Source: Jiangella asiatica (GTDB taxonomy: Bacteria; Actinomycetota; Actinomycetes; Jiangellales; Jiangellaceae). Taken from it: DNA of 64,000 bases. A program made the position numbers and the translations under genes. Within the stretch, counting starts at the first letter, position 1. Each line of letters starts with the position of its first letter. The stretch covers positions 86,388-150,387 of the forward strand of contig NZ_SMKZ01000009.1 in NCBI RefSeq assembly GCF_004349065.1, given 5' to 3'. Shown piece by piece: positions 27,057 through 38,280 of this stretch. The notes beneath the pieces were generated by a model. That model worked only from the letters and a program-made list of their open reading frames with translations. It did no database searches and was not told the DNA's origin.

Positions 27057-28502
27057 ATGCAGCCGAACGAGACTGAACAGGAGCGGGTGGCCGGCCCGGC
27101 CGGGATCGGATACGCGTTGCTCGCGCTGGCGACCGTGGTCGCCGTGCTCGTGCTGGGGCTGGTCGTCGCCGACGCGCCGCTGCCGTTGATGATGGCGGCA
27201 GGATTCCTGACGGCGATCCCGTTCGCCGTCGCCCGCGGCGTTGCCTACGACGAGGTCGAGCGGATCAGCCTCGACATGGTGCGCCGCGGGTTGCAGCCGG
27301 TACTGATCTTCGTCGCCGTGGGTGCGCTGATCTCGTCGTGGATCCTGTCCGGGACGGTTCCCACCATGATCGACCTCGGGCTGCGCATCATCACGCCCAG
27401 CCTGTTCCTGCCGACGGCGATCATCCTGTGCACCCTGGCCTCTCTGGTCAACGGCACCAACTTCGGCACCGTCGCCACCGTGGGGCTGGCGCTCATGGGG
27501 GTGGCGAGCGCCCTCGACGTGCCGGCGGGGGTCGCCGCTGGCGCCATCATCTGCGGTGCGGTCTTCGGCGACAAGATGTCGCCGCTGTCGGACACGACGG
27601 TGATGGCACCGGCGCTGGCCGGCGCCGGGCTGATCCCGCATATCAGGCACATGATGTGGACCACGGTGCCAGCCATCCTGGTCACCACGGCGATCTTCAC
27701 CGTGATGGGGCTGGGCTACGACGACGGGGACGGCGCCACGCAGCAGGTGGAGGAGGTCAGCGCCGCACTGGGTGAGGCCTTCTCGCTCGGCCTGATCCCG
27801 CTGCTGCCGCCGCTGCTGGTCGTGGCGCTGCTGGTCACCCGGCGCCCGGCGTTCCCGTCGATCGCGCTCGGCGCGGTGGCCGGCGCCGTCGTCGCCGTCC
27901 TCTATCAGGGGGCCGGGCTCACGCAGACGCTGGAGGCGATGTGGAACGGCTACACCCCGCCGGAGTCGATGGGCGAGATCGCCGGGCTGCTGTCCGGTGG
28001 CGAGACCGGCGGCGCGCTGAAGATGCTGGGGCTGGCCTCGATCGTGGTGTTCGCGCTGGGCATCGCCGGTGCGCTGCAGGCCGCCGGGGTCCTGCAGGCG
28101 TTGCTCGACGCGCTCACGCCGCGACTGGACACGCCGCGGCGGCTGGTGCCGGCGACGCTCGGAATCACCTTCGTGCTCAACCTGATCGGCGGGGCGGTCA
28201 ACTTCGCCGTCGCCATGGGCACCACGCTGCTGCGCCCGATCTACGAGCGCGTCGGTGTGGAGGCGAAGAACCTCTCGCGGGCGACCGAGGACGCCGGCAC
28301 CACGACCGGGCCGATGATCCCGTGGAACGCGACGGCCGTGTTCAGCGCCGGTGCGCTCGGCGTCTCGGTGTCGACCTACCTGCCGTACCTGTACTTCTGC
28401 TTCCTGACGCCGCTGATCTCCCTGTTCTACGGCCTGACGGGGTTCACGATCACGCGCCGGCGGCACCCGTATCCTGAGAACCGTGCTGCGCATCCGTCGT
28501 GA
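27057..28502 (+). CDS. NhaC-family antiporter
   Basis: A 481-residue inner-membrane transporter with about 11-12 TM helices, started by ATG 27057 with AAGGAG upstream. The NhaC hallmark GDKMSPLSDTTVMAP is present, as are SLVNGTNFGTVATVG and GAVNFAVAMGTTLL. The family exchanges Na+/H+ or substrate pairs such as malate/lactate. Clustering with an aminotransferase suggests an organic or amino acid substrate, which is inference. Confidence 0.88.
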   Translation: MQPNETEQERVAGPAGIGYALLALATVVAVLVLGLVVADAPLPLMMAAGFLTAIPFAVARGVAYDEVERISLDMVRRGLQPVLIFVAVGALISSWILSGTVPTMIDLGLRIITPSLFLPTAIILCTLASLVNGTNFGTVATVGLALMGVASALDVPAGVAAGAIICGAVFGDKMSPLSDTTVMAPALAGAGLIPHIRHMMWTTVPAILVTTAIFTVMGLGYDDGDGATQQVEEVSAALGEAFSLGLIPLLPPLLVVALLVTRRPAFPSIALGAVAGAVVAVLYQGAGLTQTLEAMWNGYTPPESMGEIAGLLSGGETGGALKMLGLASIVVFALGIAGALQAAGVLQALLDALTPRLDTPRRLVPATLGITFVLNLIGGAVNFAVAMGTTLLRPIYERVGVEAKNLSRATEDAGTTTGPMIPWNATAVFSAGALGVSVSTYLPYLYFCFLTPLISLFYGLTGFTITRRRHPYPENRAAHPS

Positions 28503-28896
28503 CCTCGTCGACGCCATCCTGGCCCACGCCCGCCGCGACCACCCCGACGAGGCCTGCGGCGTCATCGCCGGACCCGCCGGCAGCGACCGGCCGGAGCGGT
28601 TCATCGCCATGCTCAACGCGGCCCGGTCGCCCACGTTCTACGAGTTCGACTCCATGGACCTGCTGCGGCTGTACAAGGAGATGGACGCCAACGACGAGGA
28701 ACCGGTCGTCATCTACCACTCCCACACCGCGACCGAGGCCTACCCGTCGCGCACCGACATCTCCTACGCGAACGAGCCCGGCGCGCACTACGTCCTCGTG
28801 TCCACCCGGGACGGAGCCGACGGCGAGTTCCGGTCGTTCCGCATCGTGGACGGCGAGGTGACCGAGGAGGAGGTCTCCGTCCTGGATGGGGAATGA
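28483..28896 (+). CDS. mec: JAMM metalloprotease Mec, CysO-processing
   Basis: 137 residues from GTG 28483, overlapping the antiporter end by 20 nt. JAMM zinc site: Glu23 (PDEACGVIAG), His79 and His81 (YHSHTATEAYPS), Ser89 and Asp92. In Mycobacterium tuberculosis Mec releases cysteine from the CysO-cysteine adduct. It is followed by cysO and cysM, the same gene order. Confidence 0.93.
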   Translation: MLRIRRDLVDAILAHARRDHPDEACGVIAGPAGSDRPERFIAMLNAARSPTFYEFDSMDLLRLYKEMDANDEEPVVIYHSHTATEAYPSRTDISYANEPGAHYVLVSTRDGADGEFRSFRIVDGEVTEEEVSVLDGE

Positions 28897-28956
28897 TGGA
28901 CCTGGTCGCCGTGGTTGCGGTGATGACCGTCCCTATTCACCTTCTGGAGAACGTCG

Positions 28957-30185
<1,229 letters not shown>

Positions 30186-30192
30186 GGGTGCG

Positions 30193-30765
30193 TCACTCCG
30201 GGACGATCCTCGTCACCAGGGCGGCGACTACGTCCTCGATGGGCTCCTCGCCGAGCACCCCCGGCAGCGTCAGGTGCTCCAGCAGCAGCCCGCTCATCGC
30301 CACGTAGAGCAGCACGGCCGTGGTGCGGTCGCCGGGGAAGCCGCCCTCGACGTGTGAGTGCACGATCTGGTCCAGGTTGGCGCGGAACTGCTGGGCGAAG
30401 GCCTCGCGCAGCTGCGGCCGCCGCACCGCCTCCAGCCGCAGCTCGAACAGCGCGAGGTATCCCGCCCGGTCGGCCTCGGCGTGGCGCAGCAGGGTCTGCA
30501 TGAGGACTCGTTCCTGGTCGCGGTCGTGCGGCCCGGCCAGCATCTCCGCGGCGGCCTCCGGCGACGGCGTGAGGCGCACGAACACGTACTCGCCGGCCTG
30601 GCGCAGCAGCTCGTCGCGGCTGGGAAAGTAGTTCGACGTGGTGCCGACCGGCACGCTTGCCTGGTCGTCGACGGCGCGGAAGGTCAGTCCGCGCGCGCCC
30701 TGGGCTGCGAGCACGTCGATCGCCGCGTCGAGCAGGGCCGTGCGCCGCTCCGGGTTCCGGACCAT
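30193..30765 (-). CDS. TetR-family transcriptional regulator
   Basis: 190 residues; N-terminal helix-turn-helix (LLDAAIDVLAAQGARGLTF, VPVGTTSNYFPSRDEL) and a helical ligand domain. Convergent with cysM (7 nt apart); no divergent partner is close, as a palindromic repeat and murI lie upstream. The target is unknown. Confidence 0.88.
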   Translation of the reverse strand: MVRNPERRTALLDAAIDVLAAQGARGLTFRAVDDQASVPVGTTSNYFPSRDELLRQAGEYVFVRLTPSPEAAAEMLAGPHDRDQERVLMQTLLRHAEADRAGYLALFELRLEAVRRPQLREAFAQQFRANLDQIVHSHVEGGFPGDRTTAVLLYVAMSGLLLEHLTLPGVLGEEPIEDVVAALVTRIVPE

Positions 30766-30830
30766 CCCCGCCTCCGAACCGATACAGATGAAGTACTTGG
30801 CCTGTCGTAGGTTACATCACCCCGTTCCCC

Positions 30831-30882
30831 ATGATCATCAACGATCTCGGGGGTCATAGCACCCGAAATCGTTGATGATCAC
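30831..30882. repeat. Palindromic repeat family A, copy 3 (inverted)
   Basis: The same arm sequence as the copies at 12018 and 13077 (ATGATCATCAACGATCTCGG) but with the loop in reverse orientation (GTCATAGCA). The stem is imperfect (AAATC against GATCT) but extended by outer CCCC/GGGG bases. It separates the TetR gene from murI. Confidence 0.88.
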
Positions 30883-30956
30883 GGGGAATGGGGCGGGCGT
30901 GTCGTTCGACACGTCCGGGCGTCAGGGCCCCGACGGCGGCGTACGCTCTTGCTCCG

Positions 30957-31790
30957 ATGAGCGACGCACCGATCGGAATCTTCGACAGCGGCGTGGGCGG
31001 ACTGACGGTCGCCCGCGCCGTGCTCGACCAGCTCCCGCACGAGCCCGTCCTCTACGTCGGCGACACCTCCCGCGGCCCGTACGGCCCGCGACCGATCGCG
31101 CAGGTGCGCGAGTACGCCCTCGACGTCATGGACACGCTCGTCGCCGAAGGAGTGAAGCTGCTGGTCATCGCGTGCAACTCGGCCAGCAGCGCGGTCCTGC
31201 GCGACGCCCGAGAGCGCTACGACGTCCCCGTCGTCGAGGTCATCCAGCCGGCCGTGCGCCGCGCAGTCGCCGCCACGCGCAACGGGCACGTCGGCGTCAT
31301 CGGCACCCGCGCCACCGTCACATCGCGAGCCTACGAGGACTCCTTCGCCGCGGCGCCGCAGTTGCGCATCACCACCCGGGCCTGCCCGCGGTTCGTCGAG
31401 TTCGTCGAGGCCGGCGTCACGCATGGCGGCGAGCTGGAGCAGGCCGCGCGCGAGTACCTCGACCCCGTCCGGGCCGCCGGCGTCGACACTCTGGTGCTCG
31501 GGTGCACGCACTACCCGCTGCTCACCGGCGTCATCTCCTACGTGATGGGCGAGAACGTCACACTGGTCAGCAGCGCGGAGGAGACCGCGAAGGACGTCTA
31601 CCGGGTGCTGGCCGCCAACCGGCTCATGCGCGCCGACACCCTGCCGCCGCCGCGGCACCACTTCCGCTCCACCGGCGACTCGCGGCCGTTCCGCGAGCTC
31701 GGGCGGCGCTTCCTCGGCCCGGAGGTCGCGTCGGTCGAGGAGACGACGGAGCTGCCGGTCGTTCGCCACGACGAGGCGGTCACGCCTTGA
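30957..31790 (+). CDS. murI: Glutamate racemase
   Basis: Makes D-glutamate for peptidoglycan. 277 residues from ATG 30957; the two catalytic cysteines are Cys73 (VIACNSASS) and Cys183 ([10 protein letters not shown]), with Asp10 in [10 protein letters not shown]. The longer frame from 30888 is not homologous. It is coupled to a metallo-beta-lactamase-fold gene through a TTGA overlap, the usual actinomycete arrangement. Confidence 0.95.
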   Translation: MSDAPIGIFDSGVGGLTVARAVLDQLPHEPVLYVGDTSRGPYGPRPIAQVREYALDVMDTLVAEGVKLLVIACNSASSAVLRDARERYDVPVVEVIQPAVRRAVAATRNGHVGVIGTRATVTSRAYEDSFAAAPQLRITTRACPRFVEFVEAGVTHGGELEQAAREYLDPVRAAGVDTLVLGCTHYPLLTGVISYVMGENVTLVSSAEETAKDVYRVLAANRLMRADTLPPPRHHFRSTGDSRPFRELGRRFLGPEVASVEETTELPVVRHDEAVTP

Positions 31791-32539
31791 GGCTCACCGT
31801 CCTGGGCTGCTCCGGGTCCGTGCCGGGGCCGGACTCGCCCGCGTCCGGCTATCTCGTGGAGGCCGACGGCGCCCGGCTCGTCGTCGACCTCGGCAACGGA
31901 GCGCTCGGACCACTGCAGCGTCAGGTCGGCCTGGACGGGCTCGCCGAGCTGGACGGCGTCGTCCTGAGCCACCTGCACCCCGACCACTGCATGGACCTGT
32001 GCGGGCTGTACGTCGCGCTGCGCTACGGCGTGACGTCGCCGCGGCGCATCCCGGTGTACGGGCCGGTCGGGACGGGGGCGCGGATGGCCGCGGCATACGG
32101 CAAGGAGCCGCAGCCCGGGCTGTCCGGCGAGTTCGACTTCCTCCCCTTCCCCGCCGGGACCTTCCGCGTCGGGCCGTTCGACGTGCGGGTGACGCCGGTG
32201 CCGCATCCGGTGCCGGCCTACGCCATCCGTGTCACCCACGACGGGCGGAGCCTGGTCTACTCCGGCGACACCGCACCCAGCGACGCCCTCGTGGAGCTGG
32301 CCGACGGCGCCGACCTGCTGCTGTGCGAGGCGGCCTACGGCGACGGCGACGACAACCCGCCCGGCGTCCACCTGACCGGACGGCAGGCCGGCGAGCACGC
32401 GGCCGCCGCCGGGGTCCGTCGACTTGTCGTCACGCACGTGCCACCATGGGGCGATCCGCAGCGCGCCGTGGCCAGCGCCGGAGCGGTGTTCGACGGCCCG
32501 GTGGAGCTGGCCTCACCGGACGGCTGGTGGGAGGTCTGA
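31787..32539 (+). CDS. Metallo-beta-lactamase-fold hydrolase
   Basis: 250 residues from TTG 31787 (TTGA overlap with the murI stop), beginning (L)[14 protein letters not shown], the expected N-terminus. Metal motif [12 protein letters not shown], a further [11 protein letters not shown]is, YSGDTAPSD and VTHVPPW fit the RNase Z/phosphodiesterase-like branch. In actinomycetes this gene follows murI; a cyclic phosphodiesterase activity is suspected but unproven. Confidence 0.88.
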   Translation: MRLTVLGCSGSVPGPDSPASGYLVEADGARLVVDLGNGALGPLQRQVGLDGLAELDGVVLSHLHPDHCMDLCGLYVALRYGVTSPRRIPVYGPVGTGARMAAAYGKEPQPGLSGEFDFLPFPAGTFRVGPFDVRVTPVPHPVPAYAIRVTHDGRSLVYSGDTAPSDALVELADGADLLLCEAAYGDGDDNPPGVHLTGRQAGEHAAAAGVRRLVVTHVPPWGDPQRAVASAGAVFDGPVELASPDGWWEV

Positions 32540-32541
32540 CA

Positions 32542-33291
32542 ATGACGGAGCACGTGGTCGCGCCCGAGCCGATCGAGCCGCTGCCCGAGGACTGGGAGCG
32601 CGGCCTGGTCATCGCCGCCCATCCCGACGACGTCGAGTACGGCGCCGCGGCCGCCATCGCGCGCTGGACCGGCCAGGGCAAGACCATCGTGTACTGCATG
32701 GTCACCAGCGGCGAGGCCGGCATCGACGCCATGCCGCCGGAACAGACCGGACCCTTGCGCGAGAAGGAGGAGCGCGAAGCCGCCCGCGTCGTCGGCGTCG
32801 ACGAGGTCGAGTTCCTCGGCTACCCCGACGGCGTGGTCGAGTACGGCCTGCCGCTGCGCCGCGACCTGGCCCGGGTGATCCGGCGGCACCGGCCCAACAT
32901 CGTCATCACCGGCAACTTCCGCGAGACCTTCGGCGGCGTCATGCTCAACCAGGCCGACCACATCGCCGTCGGGCGGGCCGTCCTCGACGCCGCGCGCGAC
33001 GCCGGCAACCGCTGGGTCTTCCGCGAGCTGCTCGACGAGGGCCACGAGCCGTGGAACAAGGTGCGCGCCATCTGGGCCGGCGGCTCGCCGGAGGCTCGGC
33101 ACGGCGTCGACACCACCGCGACCTTCCAGCTGGGGGTCCAGTCGCTGGAGGCGCACGCGGGGTACCTCGGCGCGCTCGAAGGGCACCCGGAGCCGGCGGA
33201 GTTCCTCGAGGGCCTCGCCCGCGCCGACGGCACCCGTCTCGGGACCCGCTTCGCCACCTCGTTCGAGGTCTACCCGCTGATGCTGTTCTGA
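32542..33291 (+). CDS. PIG-L family N-acetylglucosaminyl deacetylase-like protein
   Basis: 249 residues with the zinc signature VIAAHPDDVEYGAAAAIARW near the N-terminus and the later His in NQADHIAVGRAVLDAA. The family includes MshB and Mca of mycothiol metabolism, but the sequence does not identify the substrate. It starts 2 nt after the preceding stop, so it is in the murI operon. Confidence 0.88.
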   Translation: MTEHVVAPEPIEPLPEDWERGLVIAAHPDDVEYGAAAAIARWTGQGKTIVYCMVTSGEAGIDAMPPEQTGPLREKEEREAARVVGVDEVEFLGYPDGVVEYGLPLRRDLARVIRRHRPNIVITGNFRETFGGVMLNQADHIAVGRAVLDAARDAGNRWVFRELLDEGHEPWNKVRAIWAGGSPEARHGVDTTATFQLGVQSLEAHAGYLGALEGHPEPAEFLEGLARADGTRLGTRFATSFEVYPLMLF

Positions 33292-33397
33292 CCGCGGTCG
33301 ACCAGCGCCTGGCGAAGCTGTCCGCCGTCCGCGTCGATCGGGACGTGTCGCGCGGTGAGGGGCAAGCCGATCGTGGGCGACGACCGCGGGACGAGCC

Positions 33398-34156
33398 TCA
33401 GCCGGCGGCGCGGTGCTCCTCGGCACTGACCAGCACGCCGGTCGCGTACATCCGCTTCTCCGAGCCAAGCCGCGGCCAGCAGGTGGTCAGGGTGATCCGG
33501 GCCTCGGTGGGATCGGCGTCGGCCGGCTCGCCCGGCACCGGGTCGACCACCCACAGCTCGGTGGGCTTGATGACGTTGCCGTCGCTGTCGCCGTCGGGAG
33601 CGTCGTCCAGCTCGTAGCGGTACACGCCGTCGATGGTCTCGATCTCGACGACGTCGCCTTCGCGCAGCTCCGGGAACGGGGCGAACGGCGAGCCGTGGCC
33701 GGAGCGGTGCGCGGCGATCGAGACGTTGCCGAGCTGCCCCGGGTCGGCGCTGTCGACGTAGTGACCGGGCCCGTTCTCCAGGTCGTCCGGCTCGGTGCCC
33801 TCGACGACGATGCGCTCCCAGCCGTCGCCGAACCGCGGGATCCGCAGGATGCCGTACGCGTCGCCGAGCTCCAGCGGCGCGGGCTCGGCGTCCTCGTTGT
33901 CGTCGGGAGCGTCGTCGGTCTGGCCGGAGTCGCGGTCCAGCACGTGTTGCTCGAACTGGTCGCGCAGGTCGTCCTGGGCCGCTGCGGTCTGCAGACCGGT
34001 GCCCCACAGGGTGTAGACGGCGAACAGCAGCACCAGCACGCCGGCGGTGAGCAGCAGCTCCGCGGCGACCCCGGCGGTGACGGCGAGCGCGCCACGCCGC
34101 CCGGACACCCGCCGCAGGGGCGCCCGGCGATGCCTCGGCGCCGCCCTGCGCTGCAT
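33398..34156 (-). CDS. Class E sortase
   Basis: 252 residues from ATG 34156: basic N-terminus, one TM (~24-50), an acidic linker and the sortase beta-barrel. Catalytic His in [16 protein letters not shown], Cys in [20 protein letters not shown] with Arg ten residues later. It anchors LAXTG-type proteins to the cell wall. No obvious substrate gene lies nearby. Convergent with the PIG-L gene. Confidence 0.9.
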   Translation of the reverse strand: MQRRAAPRHRRAPLRRVSGRRGALAVTAGVAAELLLTAGVLVLLFAVYTLWGTGLQTAAAQDDLRDQFEQHVLDRDSGQTDDAPDDNEDAEPAPLELGDAYGILRIPRFGDGWERIVVEGTEPDDLENGPGHYVDSADPGQLGNVSIAAHRSGHGSPFAPFPELREGDVVEIETIDGVYRYELDDAPDGDSDGNVIKPTELWVVDPVPGEPADADPTEARITLTTCWPRLGSEKRMYATGVLVSAEEHRAAG

Positions 34157-34266
34157 GGCGACGACGCTACGTGACCGCCACGGCCGATGCAGGCGAAACC
34201 CGCACATCGCGGTGCGGACCCCGCCACCGGCACGCGCCGCGGCGCCGGACCGATAGTTTGGGACGC

Positions 34267-34995
34267 ATGACGCGTTCCGACGGCCGCAGCGCCGATCAGC
34301 TCCGCACCATCCGCCTGGCCCGCGGGTGGCTCGACCACGCCGAGGGCTCCGTGCTCGTCGAGTTCGGCCGCACCCGCGTGCTCTGTGCCGCGTCGGTCAC
34401 CGAGGGCGTCCCGCGCTGGCGCAAGGGATCGGGCCTGGGCTGGGTGACCGCCGAGTACGCGATGCTCCCGCGCTCCACCAACACCCGCTCCGACCGCGAG
34501 TCGGTGAAGGGCCGCATCGGCGGTCGCACGCACGAGATCTCCCGGCTCATCGGCCGGTCTCTGCGCGGCATCATCGACACCTCCGCGCTGGGTGAGAACA
34601 CGCTCGTCGTCGACTGCGACGTCCTCCAGGCCGACGGCGGCACCCGCACGGCCGCCATCACCGGCGCGTACGTGGCGCTGAGCGACGCCATCGCCTGGAT
34701 GCGCGGCCAGGGCATGCTGGCCAGCGGCGAAGTGCTGACCGACTCGGTGTCGGCGGTCTCCGTCGGCGTCGTCGACGGCGTCGCGCTGCTCGACCTGTGC
34801 TACGAGGAGGACGTGCGCGCCGAGACCGACATGAACGTCGTCATGACCGGTGACGGCCGGTTCATCGAGGTCCAGGGCACCGCCGAAGGGGCGCCGTTCG
34901 ACCGGCAGGAGCTCGACTCCCTGCTGGCCCTGGCCGGCGACGGCTGCCGCGAGCTGACCGAGTTCCAGCGCGCCGCCCTGGCCTCGGCTCGGTGA
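34267..34995 (+). CDS. rph: Ribonuclease PH
   Basis: 242 residues from ATG 34267, trimming tRNA 3' ends by phosphorolysis. Family blocks: [49 protein letters not shown] and [18 protein letters not shown]. Coupled to rdgB by a GTGA overlap, a frequent pairing. Confidence 0.95.
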   Translation: MTRSDGRSADQLRTIRLARGWLDHAEGSVLVEFGRTRVLCAASVTEGVPRWRKGSGLGWVTAEYAMLPRSTNTRSDRESVKGRIGGRTHEISRLIGRSLRGIIDTSALGENTLVVDCDVLQADGGTRTAAITGAYVALSDAIAWMRGQGMLASGEVLTDSVSAVSVGVVDGVALLDLCYEEDVRAETDMNVVMTGDGRFIEVQGTAEGAPFDRQELDSLLALAGDGCRELTEFQRAALASAR

Positions 34996-35606
34996 CGGGC
35001 GCGCCCCGGGTGGTCCTGGCCACCCGCAACGCGCACAAGGTGCCGGAGATCCGACGCATCCTCGAGTCCGCCGGGTCGGCGGTCGACCTGGTCGCGGTCA
35101 CCGAGTTCCCCGGCGTCGAGGACGTCGCCGAGACCGGCCTGACATTCGCGGAGAACGCGCTGCTCAAAGCGCATGCGGTGGCCGCGGCGACCGGCCTGCC
35201 CGCCCTGGCCGACGATTCCGGGCTCAGCGTCGCCGCGCTGGGCGGCATGCCGGGGGTCTTCTCCGCTCGCTGGGCCGGCCGGCACGGCGACGACGACGCC
35301 AATCTGCGGCTGGTCCTGGCCCAGCTGGAGAGCGTCCCGGACTCCCACCGCCACGCCGCGTTCGTCTGCGTGGCCGCCCTGGCGCTGCCCGACGGCTCGT
35401 CCTTCACCGAAGAGGGCCGCGTCGACGGGGTCGTCGTCCGCGCCCCGCGTGGCCAGAACGGGTTCGGCTACGACCCGATCTTCGTCCCCGACGGCGACAC
35501 CCGCACCACCGCCGAGCTTTCACCGGCCGAGAAGGACGCAATCAGCCACCGCGGCCGCGCCTTCCGCGCCATCGCCCCGCACCTCGCCGCCCTCACCCTC
35601 ACCTGA
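34992..35606 (+). CDS. rdgB: RdgB/HAM1 non-canonical purine NTP pyrophosphatase
   Basis: 204 residues from GTG 34992. Motifs [38 protein letters not shown] and [15 protein letters not shown] match the family, which hydrolyses dITP and XTP to keep them out of DNA and RNA. Confidence 0.95.
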   Translation: MTGAPRVVLATRNAHKVPEIRRILESAGSAVDLVAVTEFPGVEDVAETGLTFAENALLKAHAVAAATGLPALADDSGLSVAALGGMPGVFSARWAGRHGDDDANLRLVLAQLESVPDSHRHAAFVCVAALALPDGSSFTEEGRVDGVVVRAPRGQNGFGYDPIFVPDGDTRTTAELSPAEKDAISHRGRAFRAIAPHLAALTLT

Positions 35607-35743
35607 TCCGCACTCGGAAGGCGCTTCCAGCCGTGATCAACGCGGTGATGTCAGGTGGTGGGGGCGGTTCTCGATTCTGAACAAACGCTGACGATCAAGG
35701 TCGAGCCGTGGGCGGGAGCGGTCCGCGGGAGGATGATCGGAGG

Positions 35744-37330
35744 GTGACCGATTCCGTGACGGCCGCCGAGCCGGGCACGTCGCCGTCGGCGTCGCGGCGG
35801 CCGTGGTGGCCGCCGGCGCTGGCGGGGGTGCTGGCGCTCGCGCTGGGGCTCGCGGTCGCCGAGGTGATCGCCGGTGCGCTGGGCCGGGCGGAGACGCCGG
35901 TGGTGGCGGTCGGTGAGGAGTTCATCGACCTGACGCCGAGCTGGCTGAAGGACCTGGCGATCGACCTGTTCGGCACGAACGACAAGACCGCGCTGCTGGT
36001 GGGCATGGCCGTCGTGCTGGTCGCGCTGGGTGCGGCGATCGGCGTGCTGACCGCTCGGCGCCGGACTGCCGGTATCGCCGCGGCCGCGGCCTTGCTGGGC
36101 GTCGCCGCGCTGGCGGTGTGGAGCCGGCCCGACTCCACCGGTGCCGACCTGGTGCCCACGATCGCGGCGGGGGTCGTCGCGCTGCCGGTGTTGAGCTGGC
36201 TGGTCGGAAAGGCGGCCCAGCCGCCCACCGTCGACGACGCGCAGCCTGCGCCACGGCTCACCGGCCCCAGCCGGCGCTCGTTCCTCACCGCGGCCGGCGT
36301 GACCGCTGGGCTGGCCGCGGCCGGCGGGCTGATCGGGCGGGCGCTCGGGGCGCGGCGGCTCGGGGTGGAGGAGTCGCGCGACGATCTCGCCGCCAGCATC
36401 GACCTGCCGCGGCCGGACGTGCCGAGCGGCGTGGACCTCGTGGTCGACGGTGCGCAGCCGTGGCGGACGCCCACCCAGGACTTCTATCGCATCGACACCG
36501 CGCTGTCCGTCCCGCTGGTCCGGGCCGAGGACTGGTCGCTGCGGGTGCACGGCATGGTCGAGAACGAGGTCGAGCTGGACTACCAGGGCCTGGTCGACCT
36601 GGGCCTGGTGGATCGCTGGCTGACGTTGAACTGCGTGTCGAACGAGGTCGGCGGCAACCTCATCGGGAACGCGCTGTGGACCGGCGTGCCGATCGCCGAC
36701 GTGCTCGCGCTGGCCGTCCCGGCTGCCGACGCCGACGCGGTCCTGTCGCGCTCGCAGGACGGCTGGACCGCCGGCACGCCGCTCGACGTCCTGACCGACG
36801 GGCGCGACGCGCTCTTCGCGCTGGGCATGAACGGCGGCCCGCTCCCCGTCGAGCACGGGTTCCCGGTCCGCATGATCGTGCCCGGGCTGTACGGCTACGT
36901 CAGCGCCACGAAATGGGTGGTCGAGCTCGAGGTGAGCCGCTTCGACGACTTCGAGGCGTACTGGACGACGCGCGGCTGGGCCGAGCGCGGGCCGGTCAAG
37001 GTCGCCTCGCGCATCGACGTCCCGCGCGGCAGCGCCGACGTCGAGGCCGGGACGGTCGCCGTCGCCGGCGTCGCGTGGGCGCAGCACCGGGGCATCGCTG
37101 CCGTGCAGGTCCGGGTCGACGACGGCGACTGGGCCGACGCCCGCCTCGCCGACGTGCCCAGCTCCGACACCTGGCGGCAGTGGGTCTGGGACTGGGACGC
37201 CGAGCCCGGTGAGCACCGCCTGCAAGTCCGCGCCGTCACCGCCGACGGCGAGGTCCAGACGGGTGACGAGGCGCAGCCCGTGCCGGACGGCGCGACCGGC
37301 TGGCACACCGTCACCGTCGACGTGGGCTGA
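35744..37330 (+). CDS. Membrane-anchored molybdopterin oxidoreductase (sulfite oxidase family)
   Basis: 528 residues from GTG 35744. Four TM helices occupy ~20-165, then a twin-arginine-like SRRSFLTAAGVTAG segment and a fifth hydrophobic stretch, so the catalytic part is probably outside the membrane. The sulfite-oxidase fold follows with the Mo-ligand Cys in LTLNCVSNEVGG, then PVRMIVPGLYGYVSATKW and a C-terminal Mo-co dimerisation-like Ig domain. Substrate unknown. A GTG at 35708 could extend the start by 12 residues. Confidence 0.88.
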   Translation: MTDSVTAAEPGTSPSASRRPWWPPALAGVLALALGLAVAEVIAGALGRAETPVVAVGEEFIDLTPSWLKDLAIDLFGTNDKTALLVGMAVVLVALGAAIGVLTARRRTAGIAAAAALLGVAALAVWSRPDSTGADLVPTIAAGVVALPVLSWLVGKAAQPPTVDDAQPAPRLTGPSRRSFLTAAGVTAGLAAAGGLIGRALGARRLGVEESRDDLAASIDLPRPDVPSGVDLVVDGAQPWRTPTQDFYRIDTALSVPLVRAEDWSLRVHGMVENEVELDYQGLVDLGLVDRWLTLNCVSNEVGGNLIGNALWTGVPIADVLALAVPAADADAVLSRSQDGWTAGTPLDVLTDGRDALFALGMNGGPLPVEHGFPVRMIVPGLYGYVSATKWVVELEVSRFDDFEAYWTTRGWAERGPVKVASRIDVPRGSADVEAGTVAVAGVAWAQHRGIAAVQVRVDDGDWADARLADVPSSDTWRQWVWDWDAEPGEHRLQVRAVTADGEVQTGDEAQPVPDGATGWHTVTVDVG

Positions 37331-37376
37331 CCCGTCCCCGCGACGGCGGCCCCATGCGTCCGCCCACGCCTTCGCT

Positions 37377-37405
37377 CCGTTACGATACTGGCCGTAACGT
37401 AACGG
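37377..37405. promoter_or_regulatory. Inverted repeat upstream of the reductase gene
   Basis: CCGTTAC (37377-37383) and GTAACGG (37399-37405) form an inverted repeat, with a second GTAACG directly before the right arm. TACGAT inside could be a -10 hexamer. It lies just upstream of the GGAGG ribosome-binding site, so a bound repressor would block expression. The regulator is not adjacent. Confidence 0.45.
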
Positions 37406-37413
37406 AGGTCCAG

Positions 37414-38280
37414 ATGGACGTGAGCGTGCTCGGACTCGGCGCGATGGGTTCCGCCCTCGCGGGCGCCCTGCTACGCGCCGGGCACTCGACGACGGTGTGG
37501 AACCGGTCGCCCGGCAAGACCGGAACGCTGGCCGGCGACGGCGCCAGGGGCGCGGAGACGGCCCGGCAGGCGGTCGCCGCGAGTGACCTCGTGGTCGTCT
37601 GCGTCACCGACTACGCCGCAGCGAACGACGTGCTGGACGCCGCCGGCGACACGCTTCGCGGGCGTACGGTCGTGAACCTGACCACCGGGACTCCGGACGA
37701 GGCGCACGATGTCGCCACCATGCTGCGTACCCGCGGCGCCGGCTACCTCGACGGCGTCGCCCACGCCCAGCCGGAGCAGGTGGGCACCGCGTCGGCGACC
37801 CTGCTCTACGGCGGCGACCCCGAGCTGTTCCAGGCGCACGCCGCCACGCTGCGCGCCCTGGGCGACGCCGTCCACGTCGGCGCCGATCCCCGGCAGGCCG
37901 GGCTCTACGACCTCGCGCTGATGGGGCTCTGGTACGAGGCCGAGCTGGCCTTCCTCAACGCCCTGGCTCTGGTCGGTTCCTCCGGCGTCGACGCCGAGAC
38001 GTTCGTGCCGTTCGGCCGCACCCAGCTGGGCTACGTCGTCGACGCCCTGCCCGACGTGGCCGCGCAGGTGCGCGACCGCAGCTACCCGCGCGGCCCGGCA
38101 ACGCTCGAGGAGCACGCCCGAGTGCTGGCCCAGCTGGGCGAGCTGCGAGCGTCGCGCGGCATGAACTCCGACCACCTCGCGCATGTCGACCGCGTCGTCC
38201 GCCGGCTGATCGGCGCCGGTCACGGCGGGGAGGGCTTCACCCGAGTCGTCGAGGAGCTCGCGCTCCCGCTCACGGACTGA
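37414..38280 (+). CDS. NAD(P)-dependent dehydrogenase, imine-reductase-like
   Basis: 288 residues from ATG 37414 with GGAGG 5 nt upstream. Rossmann motif VLGLGAMGSALAGALL with WNRSPGKT suggesting NADPH preference; the 6-phosphogluconate-dehydrogenase-like C-terminal helical domain follows. The lack of the beta-hydroxyacid-type catalytic Lys block and the DLALMGLWYEAELAFLNAL segment favour the imine reductase branch. It overlaps the convergent GH43 gene by 11 nt. Confidence 0.82.
   Translation: MDVSVLGLGAMGSALAGALLRAGHSTTVWNRSPGKTGTLAGDGARGAETARQAVAASDLVVVCVTDYAAANDVLDAAGDTLRGRTVVNLTTGTPDEAHDVATMLRTRGAGYLDGVAHAQPEQVGTASATLLYGGDPELFQAHAATLRALGDAVHVGADPRQAGLYDLALMGLWYEAELAFLNALALVGSSGVDAETFVPFGRTQLGYVVDALPDVAAQVRDRSYPRGPATLEEHARVLAQLGELRASRGMNSDHLAHVDRVVRRLIGAGHGGEGFTRVVEELALPLTD

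Noticed and set aside
24591..28634. 1347-residue open frame on the minus strand
   Set aside because: It is the antisense of clpS, DUF2017, aminotransferase and antiporter genes; composition is Arg/Gly/His-rich with no domain.
35616..35628. GGAAG-GCG-CTTCC as LacI operator or terminator
   Set aside because: Stem too short for a terminator and no LacI gene nearby; the spacing differs from the usual even palindrome.
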